From assembly GCA_946807835.1 (NCBI GenBank), contig OX327699.1, forward strand, positions 5,573,001-5,637,000: a DNA stretch of 64,000 nt, read 5' to 3'. Shown in pieces: positions 37,500-49,094 of this stretch. Positions within the stretch are counted from its first letter, which is position 1. Each line of letters starts with the position of its first letter. The DNA is from Ailanthus altissimus (Eukaryota; Streptophyta; Magnoliopsida; Sapindales; Simaroubaceae). A model generated the notes under the pieces. It ran no database searches. It was not told the origin of the DNA and worked only from the letters and a program-made list of their open reading frames with translations. The translations under genes were made by a program, and so were the position numbers.

Positions 37500-38990
37500 C
37501 CATTTCTTAGTTCACATTTATTTTTGGAAGAAATCTTAGTTAACATTTATGACAATCTTCTCAGACATAACTTGATCAATTTATAATGTTTCTTAAAATA
37601 ATTCAGAAAAAAATTTCTTATAAAAGCAAAATCACTTGTACTGTTTCCATGATTTATCTTGTACCAAATATTCGAATTTTAATAAGTGGTCGCTTATAGC
37701 ACTTTGTAAATCCTGACTTTGACTTAAATCTTGACTTTCTCCCTGATTTGCCATTCTTATTATCCATTTTGTCTATTCTACTCCTATAGAAAATAAGTTT
37801 TCTACCTAGCCACTTAGATTCTTTGACCCGAACTCTTGATCCCTTAATCTAAGGAAAGATAAGCAATCCTTAAGAATAAGAGTTTTCCTATCATATTTAA
37901 TGGCAGCTATCACATTTTTATTAGTAGATGACAATGAATTTAACAAGATTATAGTCTAATTTCATCATTAGTAATATCCTAATAATTGATAGGTCTATGC
38001 AAATCTTTTTGAATTCATCTAAATTCTCTTCAAACTTGATACATCTTATAGCCAAAGAGTCTTTCTTTTATCAAAATCTTGCTAAATAAAGATTTAAATA
38101 TATAAATTTTTAAGTTTGTTCTATAAATCTCTTATAACAATCTTCTTTTCACTTGCCTTAGAACATTGTTTGACAATTATAGGATAATTATGCTGAAGGC
38201 AATTTCATCTATCTCTAATATTTGTTCTACCATTATTGTACAGGGCAAATCATTAGGATTTTCAAGGTCTTAATAATATTTTATTGTATCAACAGTGCCT
38301 TCATCTTCTTCTACCATATGCCAAAATCTTTATGCCTATAGAATCTTTCCATCTTAATCCTTATAACACTTATTTTATGTGTGTTCAACCCTTGAGTAAT
38401 TGTGAATCTTTAACTAGCCTTATAAACCAAGCTGTGATACCACTATTGAAATGAAACTAATCAATACAATATTACTAACTCAAAGCACACTTCACCAAAT
38501 CAATCAAGAATGCAAACAATTGATTCAAACAAAAATTAAATATTAAACTAGAAGAAGAAAATGAAGAAACAAACAAAAGAATGGCATACAAATATATAGT
38601 GATTTAGTTCTTAATCTAGAAACTACGTCCACTTTGAGCTCTATCAAAAGCTCGAATTCACTATAGAAATTAGTAAAAGTATAATAATTACGAGGACTAT
38701 TAATCAAGAATATACCTAAAAAAAATTCTCTCTCTAACCTTTTAACAGCACACTCAATTTTTAAATCTCTCTCTAAGATGGCTTAGAATGAATTATCATC
38801 AACTATAACCAGGTGATCATCCTTCTTTGATTATTATGGCATTATTTATAGCAGAATGGATGCTCATTGGCCAATTAGAGACGTTTCTGAGAACCAAGAA
38901 GAGGAACCTGCTTCCCAAATTGAAAAAGAGGCGGGCTTAAGTCTATTATAACTATTTTTTGAACAATCCCCCTTCAAAATGGCATCATTT
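37500..38990 (-). mobile_element. Ty1/copia remnant: LTR, primer site and gag, minus strand
   Basis: On the minus strand, a primer site reading TGGTATCACAGC (38431-38442, close to the initiator tRNA-Met type TGGTATCAGAGC) follows an LTR-like segment with TATAAATA at 38843-38850. Downstream, a decayed gag of the copia type can be read at about 37620-38340, including pieces like FEENLDEFKKIC, SLSSTNKNVIAAIKY and KTLILKDCLSFLRLRDQEF in shifted frames. The upper LTR limit is uncertain. Nothing recognisable as pol follows before 37.45 kb, so the element is truncated. Confidence 0.65.
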
Positions 38991-40330
38991 TCTGAGTTAT
39001 GTAAAATTATAGAAATGCCATTAATGAAATGGTGTGTTTTGAAGCTTCCAGATCTGTTATGAAAATATCACCGTTTTTTCGAACTTCTTTGGAAATAATA
39101 ACAATTATCATTACAATCCTTCTAATTTCTTCAATTTATTTTGCAACCAACAATACTTACTTTCATTTACAATATTGTATATAAACTGAATGGACATGGA
39201 TTCTAGTTAGTTTAATCAATAAAATACCATGGGTTAGAACAACAAACTAATTTAAATTGAATCCCCACTCAAATTAAATAGTGACATATAAGAAATAAAA
39301 ATAAAGATATACACACATATCAAGAATGACGACAAAATTAAAAATAATTATAGTTGGTGATAGCTAATTTATAAATATTTTTAATTATATATTATTAATA
39401 TGAAATACTTTTAATAAAAAAAATTATTTTTTTTAGTTTTGACTTTTATTTATATTATACAAATTATTTTATAAATAACTAAACATTATAATTAATTATT
39501 TGATTAACCAATTAATAAATAATTTAAAAAATTATTAAAAAAATAGTGAGGTAATTTGAACCCACCAAATTATTTTTTACACCCGCTTTATTATAAATAA
39601 GTCTATTACCAAAATATCATGTTCTGAAATTATTTATAAGGGAGATATAATGTAAATGAATTACTTTCTTTCTTTCTCATTATTGTCCCACCTTTTGGCA
39701 TTTCTTTTATTTGATGGTAATTTTACTCTAAATTGACTACTGCATTCTTCTAATTTGATTATTCGTTTTCATTTTGTTAGTTTACAGTAAAATCAAAGAG
39801 TTTCTATGTATTAAGCAATTCAATCCCATCTGAATTTTAGTGAGAAATTATATCTTTTTAAAATAAAAGGAAGTTTTAAATTTTTTTTTAAATTCCTTTT
39901 AAGTTTTATTTTTAAATTTAGCATAAAATGTTATAGAAAAAAAAATAATGAAAGAGGTTGTTATAGAGTGCTAAAAGAGAGAGAGTTTTGAGAGAGAGAG
40001 GATCATAGAAAAACAAATGTGAAGGGTGTAACTAGAGAAAAATAAATTGATTAAGGTTAATTTTAAAATATGAGGATTTTATTAAATAAAAATCTTAATT
40101 TTAAAAATCTTAAAATGAATATATTAAATAAATGGATGTAGAAATTAATTTGTTGAGTTCAAATAATCTCATATTAAAACATTTTATATGAAAATTAAAT
40201 ATTAAAATTTATACATTGAAGGGAGCGGAAGAATGATTCATCCTCCTTATAATTCCTCACCCTTCTTTTATTTCTTATTAAAATATTAGATAAAGTATTT
40301 TTATTTAAATTTAAGACGTTTTCTTTTATT
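38991..40330. other. AT-rich intergenic DNA, no gene recognised
   Basis: No protein-like frame on either strand. It contains poly-A/T runs and a GA-rich microsatellite-like patch at about 39975-40000 ('gagagagagttttgagagag'). The last 50 bp resemble the sequence beyond the far LTR of the next element. Confidence 0.5.
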
Positions 40331-41241
40331 TGATGAGGATAAAAGCCTTACTACTAATCTCATTAAAAAAATTAATTTTTTTACATTAATACTCACTTTG
40401 ATGTGAAAGCATTGGATCACAAGCAAAGGAAAACAAGAAATAAGAATAAGATTAAATAAGAACATATACAATTAATTTATGTGGTTCGGTAAGAATTTAT
40501 ATTCACGGTGAATTAAAGAATTTTAATCTATCTTATTAATTAGATCATCTCTTAGATCATTATGATTTTAAGATCTCTTAATATCTCTTATAAGAGATTT
40601 ATTAAGGAATACAAAAATATAAAACTCTCAAATGATATATTGTTGCTTCTTTTATTCACATAAGAACAAACACTCTCCTATACTTCTACCTTAATGCACA
40701 CAAGCACTTAGTATCTATTTAATTCTTTATTTTCTCTTGAAGTCTCTCTTAATGCTTGATAAATTCTAATAGGTTACAAGTGTTTATATAGTGTTTACAA
40801 AAACCTAATAACTCTAAACTTTGTTAAAATAAGACTCTTTGCATATAGGAGTTTGAAACTCACTCAAAGAAGTCAATGTGAACCAAAATTGGATTTTCCC
40901 AAACAAGCAATACTGTGTCATTTAGTATTCAACACTAGGACATTAAATGGTTGTTCCAATCTAGGGCATTCCTTGATAAACGCTAGGGTGTTAGTACGAC
41001 CTTGTCACTCCGTTGCGGCATTCTCTTGGCAACACAGAGGCGTTGGGCTCTCTGAAAATCATGATAGGGTGTTCAGACTTGTACATCTTTCCTTGTGTTT
41101 TTAAGCCCCCTCCTTACTTGTAGTTCCAAGTTTTGTTCCTTTCTCATACAACATTTGTGTACTAAATTGTATATTGAATCTTCACTTGGTATCCATATCA
41201 ATTTATGTCCACACATGATTGTTGAATCACTAATTCTAATA
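40331..41241 (-). repeat. 3' LTR of the copia element
   Basis: About 910 bp, directly repeated at 43735-44594. On the minus strand it is preceded by AAACGGGGGGTTTA (about 41239-41252), a plausible polypurine tract. The two LTRs have diverged clearly by substitutions and small indels. Confidence 0.7.
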
Positions 41242-41499
41242 AACCCCCCGTTTACTTCAAAATATCTTTATAAGAAGGCTTATGGCTCTATCCATATCAT
41301 TGTTATATCACTTATAGTTGATTTCAATTAAGTCTTTATCCAAACTTAACTCATCATGGACTCTTAACTTTGGTATTCAAATGTACGAATACTCTTTGCA
41401 TAGGGTATAGATACGACACATTCCCTTTTAACCCTCATCATTTGGGTAAGTTTATTTTGTATGTTGTCTCGTAGTTTGCATTACCCCAACACCTCGTGT

Positions 41500-41918
41500 T
41501 GGGCTACTTTTAGCCATCCCATCAAGCACATAAAGACCCCTTTGTGCTTTTCACATTTAATCCTTGTAAATCTTTTTACTACTTTCAGTATTTCTTTTTT
41601 CGCTCTAATTGAATACCATTCTTTATCTAGCTTTCTTAGGAATATCAAGTTCCTCCTAAGTTTAGGAACATGCTTTATACTATATAACTCTCTAATTTTT
41701 TCACTTTACATCATCAGCCTTATGTCACTAATCCCTATGACCTTATAAGCCATGTTATTTTTCATTAGTACTTTACCCTTAATAGCTTTATAGTTGGTGA
41801 ACAATAATCTATGAGAACACATATGGACATTATAGGTAAAATCTAGTATCCATTTTTCAGCATAATTTTTCTCAGAGGCTATTAAGGAGTTTATAACTTT
41901 GATGTCATCTCTTGACAT
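41500..41918 (-). pseudogene. Copia protease/pre-integrase fragment
   Basis: The frame 41706-41918 contains KWILDFTYNVHMCSHR, the copia retropepsin region (usually W-I-L-D-S-G; the DSG triad reads DFT here), and KGKVLMKNNMAYKVIGI. Further down, HVPKLRRNLIFLRKLD and KGVFMCLMG match the pre-integrase region. Integrase core and RT are absent. Confidence 0.75.
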
Positions 41919-42037
41919 ACTATTGTAATATCTCTATCCCTTCCTTTTGTTTTCAAACAATCCTTTATAAAGTATCATTCCTTATTACAAAGAAAGCACT
42001 TTTTGAATCTCTTATTAGGTTGGTTATTCTTTTTGGC

Positions 42038-42630
42038 TCATACAACTAAACCTGTTGCATTATCAGATTCAAATATCTTTTCTAATTCTTTTGAGTTCAA
42101 TGATGCCTTGACATCCTTCATTGTAAGAATCTCCTTACCATACATAAGTGTATCCACAAAATGCTCATAACTTGGTGGCAACAAACTTAACAAGATGATG
42201 GCCTTATCTTCATCCTCAATCTTGATATCTATTATCTTAATATATATGATGATCTTATTGTATGCATTAATATGATCTCTTATTAAAAACCCATCGGACA
42301 TAGATAATTGATACAACTTCTTCTTCATATACAGACGATTTGCCAGAGACTTCATTATGTATAAAGTGTTGGGCTTCTTTCATAGATCTATTTTTATCTT
42401 CTCTCCAGCCACCTCGCTTAATACTCTGTCCCCCAACGTTAAAATATGATACTGTAGGCTCTCTTTGGCATGGTGATCCAATCTAACTCGTCAAACATTA
42501 CAAATTTCTTCTCTTTGCTAGTAGTATTTTAGGTTTTCTCCAAGGTTGAGTCTAACATTCCTTCACTAGTAAAGTCTTAACCTTTACCTTTTATAGATTG
42601 AAGTCATTCATCCTAAAAATTTTAGATAAA
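42038..42630 (-). pseudogene. Copia gag polyprotein fragment
   Basis: The 105-codon frame 42038-42355 is a copia-type gag (UBN2 family): KSLANRLYMKKKLYQLSM, IKIEDEDKAIILLSLLPPSY and EHFVDTLMYGKEILTMKDV. Upstream, 42360-42630 continues the N-terminal gag in broken frames. It lies in minus-strand order after the primer site and before the protease fragment. Confidence 0.8.
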
Positions 42631-42634
42631 TAGG

Positions 42635-43560
42635 GGCAGGCAACCCAAGAGGGGGTGAATTAAATATTTAAAAATTAATGCACTAATATCAACCATTTAT
42701 GCAATTATTAAAATGTAAACAATTTTAACAATAAATAATTACAATAAATAACAGAGTAAGGGATAGAGAGAATGGCACTCGGATATATACGTAGTTCGAC
42801 ACTCCACACGACCTACGTCTATGTCTCAAGTAACTCATGTTGAGGATTCCACTAGCTTACCTTAAATCAAGGCCAAGAATCAATACACTTGACTTCTAAG
42901 GTGTCAAGAAACCTTTACAACAAATTGGTTTCCAAGATATCAATTAAACCCTTACAATAAAAGAGTAATTACTTTACTCTCAAAGTGTTTTCCATAAACA
43001 CTTAAATAAACTCAATAAAAAAATTATAACAAATACAAATAAATTTGAACTCCCAAATAAGTAAATATAAAAGTGTAGAACAATGTAACTCTCAATTCTA
43101 GTATATGACGTTTCTCTATTCTTCTCTTCTTTTAAAGCTTCAAATAAGTGAGGTATTTATAAGAAATAAGAAATAGTTATTGCTACAGTTACTTTCGTGC
43201 TACTACAGTGACTTAATCGTTATTACAGTGACACAGTAACGTGACTATTATACAGTTATTCGTTCGTTGCTACAGTATCATTACCGTTGCTACAGTGATC
43301 TTATCATAGTTTTGATCATTTGTATTTTAGTCTATTTTTTAAAACTTTCAAAACTTTACACTTTAGTCCAACTTCAGTATACTTGAATGATTTGATTATA
43401 ATTTCTATAGACAACTTCAAATTTTACTTTCGTAAAATGTTTTAAAAATCTGATGCAATTATCCTTTTGTTATCATCACGTTTGTGGATATTTTGTCTCA
43501 TACAATACTAGTGTAATTTTGAATGTGCCATTCTATTTTATTTGCTCCTAATTTACCTCA
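42635..43560. mobile_element. LTR-like insertion inside the copia element
   Basis: The start 'ggcaacccaagagggggtga' and the block 'cgtagttcgacactccacac...tcaagtaactcatgttgag' resemble the ends of other plant copia LTRs. The segment separates the primer site from gag by much more than is usual. At 43170-43310 a 'gctacagtga'-like phrase recurs about seven times in diverged form. No target-site duplication was identified, so this is a tentative call. Confidence 0.45.
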
Positions 43561-43734
43561 TTTATGCATTTAATCTTTCAATGCCTAAACACGGAATTTG
43601 TTATTATCAAACACATCAATCTGTATGGATAGAAAATCAACATATCCCATTGAACTTCTCTATATCTTGCTTGAGACATGCTATGTTTAAATATCATATA
43701 AGTGTATTTTCTAACCTTATCTTTTATGCCAATT

Positions 43735-44594
43735 TGTTGAGGGAAAAAAGTCTTAGCACTAATCTCACCAAAAGATTAGCATTTCACACTAATACCCATT
43801 TAATATGAAAATGTTGGCTCATAAGTAAATAAGAGCAAGAAATAAGAATAAGATCAAATAAGAATACATACATCTAATTTATGTAGTTTGACAAAAGCCT
43901 ACATTTACGGTGGATCAAGAAATTATAGCCTCTTATTAATTAGATCACTAAGTATCTCCTAGATCACCATGATCTTAAGACCCCTTAGTATCTCTCACAA
44001 AAGATTTATCAAGGAATACAATAATAGAGAACTCTCAAATGATCTATTGGTTCTCCTTTTATTTACACAAGAACAAAGATACGTCTATGGTTCTACCTTA
44101 ATACATGTAAACACATAATGTCTACCTAATTCTCTATTCTCTCTTAGGGTCTTTCTTAATGTTTGATCAATTCTAAAGAGTTACAAGAGTTTATATAATA
44201 TTTACAAATGCTTAATAAACTCTAAACTTGATTGGAATAAGAGTCCTTATTTGTGAGAGTTTGAAACCCACTCAAAAAAGTCAATTTGAACCAAAATTAA
44301 ATTTTTTCTAATAAACAACACTGGGGTATCCAACATCCAATGCTAAGACATTAATGACCTTGTTGCACTGCTGAGGCGTTCTTTGACAACGCGGGGCATT
44401 GGGATCTTGGAAACAATGTTAGGGCATTCTATCTTTCAAACTCTTTGTGTTTTCAAGCTCCTCCTTACTTTCGGTTCCATCTTTTTTGTTCTTTTATCAT
44501 ACGATTTCCGCATACTAGACTTCGTATTAACTCTTCACTTGATATCAATCTCAATTCATATTTATACATAATTGTTAAATTACTAATTCTAATA
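43735..44594 (-). repeat. 5' LTR of the copia element
   Basis: Direct repeat of 40331-41241. Lower end TGTTGAGGGA, upper end near 'actaattctaata'. The caulimovirid insertion begins only about 50 bp beyond this LTR. Confidence 0.7.
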
Positions 44595-44644
44595 TATTTT
44601 AAAAAAATTAAATAAAATATTTTACTTAAATTTAAGTTTCCATA

Positions 44645-45550
44645 AATACAAAATATATTCACAACCAATTGAGTTTTGACGAGAGCTCGCTGCTTTACCT
44701 TCCATTGTAATCCGTTGGGCTTGGGTTGGACTCTTTTTTGTAATAACTTTTGGATAAGATCAAACTCAATAACAATATCTTTATCGAGTAAATCAGATCC
44801 TAAAAGTTTATGTTTTATCATTAGTCCTGGAAAGAACTTGAGATAAATTGTCTTACTGATAAGATTAACAGTAAACAATTCATCATTAGCAGCTCTGAAG
44901 GTCTGTTGGTACGGTTTCCAATACTGGTTTGGTAAAATAACTGGGTTCAGGATGGAGGCAGCAGCTCCTGTATCAAAGAGTCCTGAGACTTTGATTGGGT
45001 TTTCATATTTGGTGGGAAGAATTTGGATTTCTATCATGGGGACTGAGATTGAGGACATTGATGGATTGGTTGGGTGGTGTAGTTCGGGTTGGATTTTCAG
45101 GGAATCTGTTATAGAGTCTGTTTCTGAATCTGAGGATGAAAGGACCAAGATTGTATCACTATCTGGTTCTGACTGTTCTGAATAGATTGACTCAAGATCA
45201 ACTTGTTCTAGATTACATTGGGAAACAGTAGTGATGGCAGCAAAGACTTTTTTCTTTTTGGCTTTTTGTGGGCATTGTTTGGCAAAGTGACCTTTTTGTT
45301 TGCAGATGAAACATCTGTTGGACTTTTTGGATAAAGCTGATCGTCGTTTGAAAAAACGTTTCTTCCTTAGCTTGTATGGAGACTGGAACTTGTATTTCCT
45401 GTAGTGTTGTTTCTTTTTCACACTGCCGCTACAGTTTCCTGGTTTTGGACATTTGATCAGTAAGTCTGGTCTTTCACATGCTCTTTGAATCTTTTTTTCC
45501 TGTATGATTAAAATCTTTGAAAAATTTGTGACGTGCACATAATTTATCAA
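44645..45550 (-). pseudogene. Endogenous caulimovirid ORF1, CCHC zinc finger and aspartic protease
   Basis: A Lys/Arg-rich segment leads to a CCHC knuckle, CFICKQKGHFAKQC (45272-45313), the nucleic-acid-binding end of the coat protein. An acidic, Ser-rich spacer follows. The retropepsin domain has its catalytic motif as DTGA in GLFDTGAAASIL (DTGA codons 44963-44974) and a later LLGSDLLDKD. Similarity to viral sequence fades near 44645, where host DNA begins although the frame runs on to 44465. The viral part is open here. RT, which should follow, is instead at the far end of the integrant. Confidence 0.88.
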
Positions 45551-46210
45551 GTGCGAGCATGATGGATTGTTGAATGATGCCGATTGAGGCGTTTACAAGA
45601 GTTTGTCCTTTAGCTTCAATGATTCTGAGTGCTTCTTGTCCCAAGGGTTCTGGAACAGAATTCAGATATGCTTGTTTTAAATTGGGATCGTCTATTCCAA
45701 GCATATAGTATCTGGATACCGCCTTTTTGAAATGGAGTTCAAGATCTTTTTGCTTGAATGAGCAACACTTTAGTTTGAAGAATTCTTCTCTGGCTTTATC
45801 CACTAGATGTGCTTCTTCACCTACAAATTCTGCAAAGATAAAGCTGATGAACTGTTCAATTGTGGGTGCCTGTTGTAGCATTATTTGGCGATAATCTCCA
45901 AGATGTAGATACCAATACTTGAGAATTCCTTGGAATCTTGCAATTGCTTTGTGTATGACATTAGCAATGGTTTCATTTGGTTTTTGGGTCTCAATTATAC
46001 ACCATGCCTGAAATTCAAAAATTCGTTCAACCCATTTGATAGGGGGAACGTCATCAATGGTAAACCAGTGTTTTTTTCAGATGAGTGTTCTGCAGGTCTT
46101 GTTGGTTGGGTCCAGGGAATAGAGTATGTTTCATCCATAGAAGATGAACCATATTCTTCTGTTTGAGGATGTGATGGTTGTGGGTCCGCAGGGGTGTTCA
46201 TGAATTGAGG
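45474..46210 (-). pseudogene. Endogenous caulimovirid ORF1, coat protein core
   Basis: The movement-protein frame continues past the TAG at 46211 to a stop at 45995, but coat-protein-like sequence after about 46071 is in the -1 frame. It includes FQAWCIIETQKPNET and KYWYLHLGDYRQ, then a helical domain down to 45474. This matches the conserved capsid core of caulimovirids. The frame change falls on a run of seven A (plus-strand T at 46071-46077). A second A7 run at 45492-45498 returns the reading to the original frame before the zinc finger. Confidence 0.8.
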
Positions 46211-48415
46211 CTAGGTAACTGACTCTGAGTCAGAAAGAGAGTTTGGTGAGGACATAGTTGTGGTTGGATGACTGAGAATAGAGAAAGTTGGTGACTTTTG
46301 GTTTAGGGCCATGAATTGGGCTTTGGAGGCTGGTGGAAATATTTGTGGCATCGGTGGGGCCATAGATGGCATGGAAACTTTTGGAAGTCTTGTCTGTGGA
46401 ATTATTGGTTCTGTTGTGAAGGAAGTGATTGGGTTTGTTGACTCTGTACTGGATTTTGAAACTGGTTTTTCACGACTTGTGCTGGCATGTCTGCGGGTGT
46501 GATCTTTTGTCTTTTTCTTTGGAATAAACTTGGAGCTGTCACCAAAGATGGAGAAAGAACTGGTGCCGAAAGATTGTGACATCTTGGGAAGAGTGTCTGT
46601 AGGCTTCCATGGTTGAACAAATTCATTCTCAAGACTTTTTAACTGGATCTTGAGATGATTTATCCTTTTTTCTTGTTCTGCAAAAGGAAGACCTTGTCTG
46701 ATAAGCTCACAAATATGTTCATGGAGAGCTTTGATTTCAAGCCGGAGTTTTTCAAGAATGGTTGTGTGAGTGCTGAATCCTGTGTCAACTTTAGCTTCAA
46801 TCCGTTGTTGGGATTCTTCAAGTCTTTTTAGAACTTGGTTTTGTACAACAGCATTTTTTGATTGCCAATTCAATACTGCTTCAGCTGGGCTGATCTGCTC
46901 ATAAGAGCCATCTGATTTTCGGATATTTGGCTGCTTTACCTTCCATCGTTGGAAAGTATTTTCTTCTGGTTTGGTTTGGGGAGTTATTGGAGGAAAGTCT
47001 TTTGGGGTAAACATGTAAGCTGGAATTGGTACTGAGGGTGGTATTGGTTTATTTTTGGGGAATGGTTTTGACTTGTGACAAGGTTGAAAAGACTTTGGTA
47101 GTGGCTTTGGTTTTGGTGTTGAGTAAGTGACATAGTAGTCAAACTTACCATAGGGTTTGCCAAGAAGACCAACATCAGGGTCACCATCATCATATCTTTC
47201 TTTTAAGATTTGTTGAGAGTTTTTCTTCTTTTGACCTTTTCTTTTTCTTTTTTCAAAGTTTTCATCATCAGAAAAGTGGTCTGGTTGACATGAAGGACAC
47301 TGACAGTCAATGTCCCAATAACAATGACCATCGGGATCTTTGAAAGGAAAAATAGAGCTTCCTTCAGAGTTGAAAGCAACTGCTGGAAAGTCTCTTGGTT
47401 TGTTTTTTAGTTTACTTGGCTGGACCATAAACTGTGTGGGAAAAGAACTTGGTGGTGCATATGGACCGGGTTTTTCAAAGCTTATTTCGGTTTGGCCGTC
47501 TCTTCTTTGAAAGAAGTTGTGTCTGGTGGATTGTAGGAATTTCGGTGTTTGACTTTGTTTGTGGTTTTGTTCATACTTGGTGATCCACGTGTTTGGCAAA
47601 AGGTTGACAAGTTCTTCATTTGACAACTGTCTGGGAACATATGTACAGGATGGGACTTTAGTGGAGTCAACAGAGATGAGCAAAGCATCTTGGTTTGAAT
47701 GAAGGATTCCAAAGTCAAGAGCATGGTTTTGGACTCGGTACACCATTTGATAGTGTAGAGTGGCCATATATGTTTCTGTTTCTGGAACTGCTCCTGTGAT
47801 CTGGATTTGGGCTTTTAGGGCTGAGGTAAGACTTGGGTCAGATATTGGCATGCAAAAGTTTGGGTACAGTGTGATTAACACTGTTCCTGCATTAAGAGTG
47901 GTCTGGATTGTGCCAATACATGCTTCTTTGTAGGTTGAAAATCTCGTATCGAGTAAGGCCATTCTTCCTACAGTTTCAAGGTCTTTTCTGCCATGAAAGG
48001 TTAAAGCAAATCTTATTGCTCCAAAGTAGAGATGAGTGTATCCTTGCCTTAGCTATTGAGGGATAAGATCTGTTGGAAACTGAAGAGGAACCAACTGTTC
48101 TTCTGTTGTGGCTGGAAGGAAACAATGATCAAACCGGGTGGCTTGAACATATTCCTTGGATTTGGGTTTGGACGGAGTAACAAGGTGTTTTATGGTGGTA
48201 GACACGGATTTTTGGGGTTTGAGAAAAGCACTGTATGGGTTGATTATGGGGAGATCTGTGACAAGGATTTTGGATTCTTCAGGTAGATAAGTTATTTCGT
48301 ACAAATGATCTATTTTGGATGCATCAGTGGATTTGAGAGATGTAGAAGAAGTAAGAGTAGTAGATGAAGTAGATAGAGTAGGTAGAGGGATAGGAGAAGA
48401 GGATGAGGATTCCAT
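46211..48415 (-). pseudogene. Endogenous caulimovirid ORF1, movement protein and coiled-coil region
   Basis: The ATG at 48413-48415 opens a frame that begins Ser-rich. An in-frame TAG at 48053-48055 interrupts it, and it then stays open to a TAG at 46211-46213. The segment just after the first stop (RQGYTHLYFGAIRFAL, then MALLDTRF) matches the 30K-type movement protein of caulimovirids, which opens plasmodesmata for cell-to-cell spread. A basic, Pro-rich linker follows, and then a heptad-rich part near 46.6-46.9 kb (VLKRLEESQQRIEAKV, LRLEIKALHEHI), probably a coiled coil for virion association. The start lies about 50 nt downstream of the primer site. Family assignment is by motif reading. 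Confidence 0.85.
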
Positions 48416-48465
48416 TTCTTATGTTCTAGAATTCTCTATACACCCTGACAATAAAAGGAAAAAGG

Positions 48466-48482
48466 GTATGGCTTTGATACCA
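48466..48482 (-). promoter_or_regulatory. Viral primer-binding site for initiator tRNA-Met
   Basis: The minus strand reads TGGTATCAAAGCCATAC, matching the plant initiator tRNA-Met 3' end (canonical site TGGTATCAGAGC) with one difference in the first twelve bases. It is about 50 nt upstream of the ORF1 ATG. Reverse transcription of the minus DNA strand would start here. Confidence 0.8.
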
Positions 48483-48811
48483 AGTTGAGAGGAGAACGGG
48501 CTAGCCCTTGAGGTATGCACTGATCACAAGCCTGGATAGGCCTCTTCTAAAGAAGGCTCTCTGAGAACAAGACCAAATATAAGGCGTTAACTTGTTGCCC
48601 TAACAGCCTCCTTGCCTCGGCGGGACTTACGGCGGTTCTAGCCTAATCTAGCCTTTTCATACAGAAATAGAAGTGATTCTAGCCTCTTACAAGGATTAGA
48701 GACCCCTTCCCTTATCGGATCTTTGCTATGCCATTTTTTCTTTTTAGGGTTAGGGATGTTAAGAGAATTCTAAAGGGAACTTTTAGAAAGACATATTTTT
48801 AAAACACACTT

Positions 48812-48817
48812 TTTATT
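48812..48817 (-). terminator. Putative viral poly(A) signal
   Basis: AATAAA on the minus strand, about 60 nt downstream of the TATA box. In pararetroviruses the poly(A) signal lies a short way downstream of the promoter and is used on the second passage round the circle, giving a terminally redundant RNA. Position fits, though the spacing is short. Confidence 0.5.
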
Positions 48818-48873
48818 TCCAATCTTAAGTTCTGAGTTTCTCAAGCTCTTGGTACAAACTGGACTTAGAGGCC

Positions 48874-48882
48874 CTTATATAG
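48874..48882 (-). promoter_or_regulatory. Putative viral TATA box
   Basis: The minus strand reads CTATATAAG, followed by GGCCTCTAAG. It lies in the intergenic region about 460 bp upstream of the ORF1 start and downstream of the 26-bp repeats, as expected for a caulimovirid pregenomic promoter. Confidence 0.7.
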
Positions 48883-49016
48883 ACTTTTGGACCTTGACAC
48901 TATGGCACTAATGGCCGACATACATTTATGACTTGAGGACTTTCTAGACATAAGGCCAAATTATTACAAAGACTTTTATGGCCGACTGATGACATAAAGA
49001 TGAAAATGACATAAAG

Positions 49017-49094
49017 ATAAAGCTTGTTTGACATACTTGTCAATAAAGCTTATCTGACACACTTGTCAATAAAGCTTATCTGACACACTTATCA
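49017..49094 (-). repeat. Three tandem 26-bp repeats in the viral intergenic region
   Basis: Units at 49017-49042, 49043-49068 and 49069-49094. The last two differ at one base; the first differs at a few more. On the minus strand each of the last two holds GATAAG and a HindIII-type AAGCTT. They lie about 135-215 bp upstream of the putative viral TATA box, where caulimovirid promoters carry enhancer elements. An enhancer role is inferred from position. Confidence 0.85.

Larger units (their letters stand above)
40331..44594 (-). mobile_element. Deleted Ty1/copia retrotransposon, minus strand, both LTRs present
   Basis: Direct repeats at about 40331-41241 and 43735-44594 share long blocks ('gcaagaaataagaataagat', 'ttaagaccccttagtatctc', 'ggaatacaa(a/t)aata', 'tcaagctcctccttact') and serve as LTRs. 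Next to the right LTR, the minus strand reads AATTGGCATAAAAGATA, a mutated tRNA-Met primer site. Between the LTRs are minus-strand gag and a protease/pre-integrase fragment. The rest of integrase, RT and RNase H are missing. A further ~0.9-kb LTR-like insertion sits in the 5' part. Ends are approximate. Confidence 0.75.

Noticed and set aside
46071..46077. Programmed -1 ribosomal frameshift as an established feature of the virus
   Set aside because: The heptamer is in phase, but a compensating +1 change downstream and the general decay of the copy make an indel more likely. Reported only as an observation.
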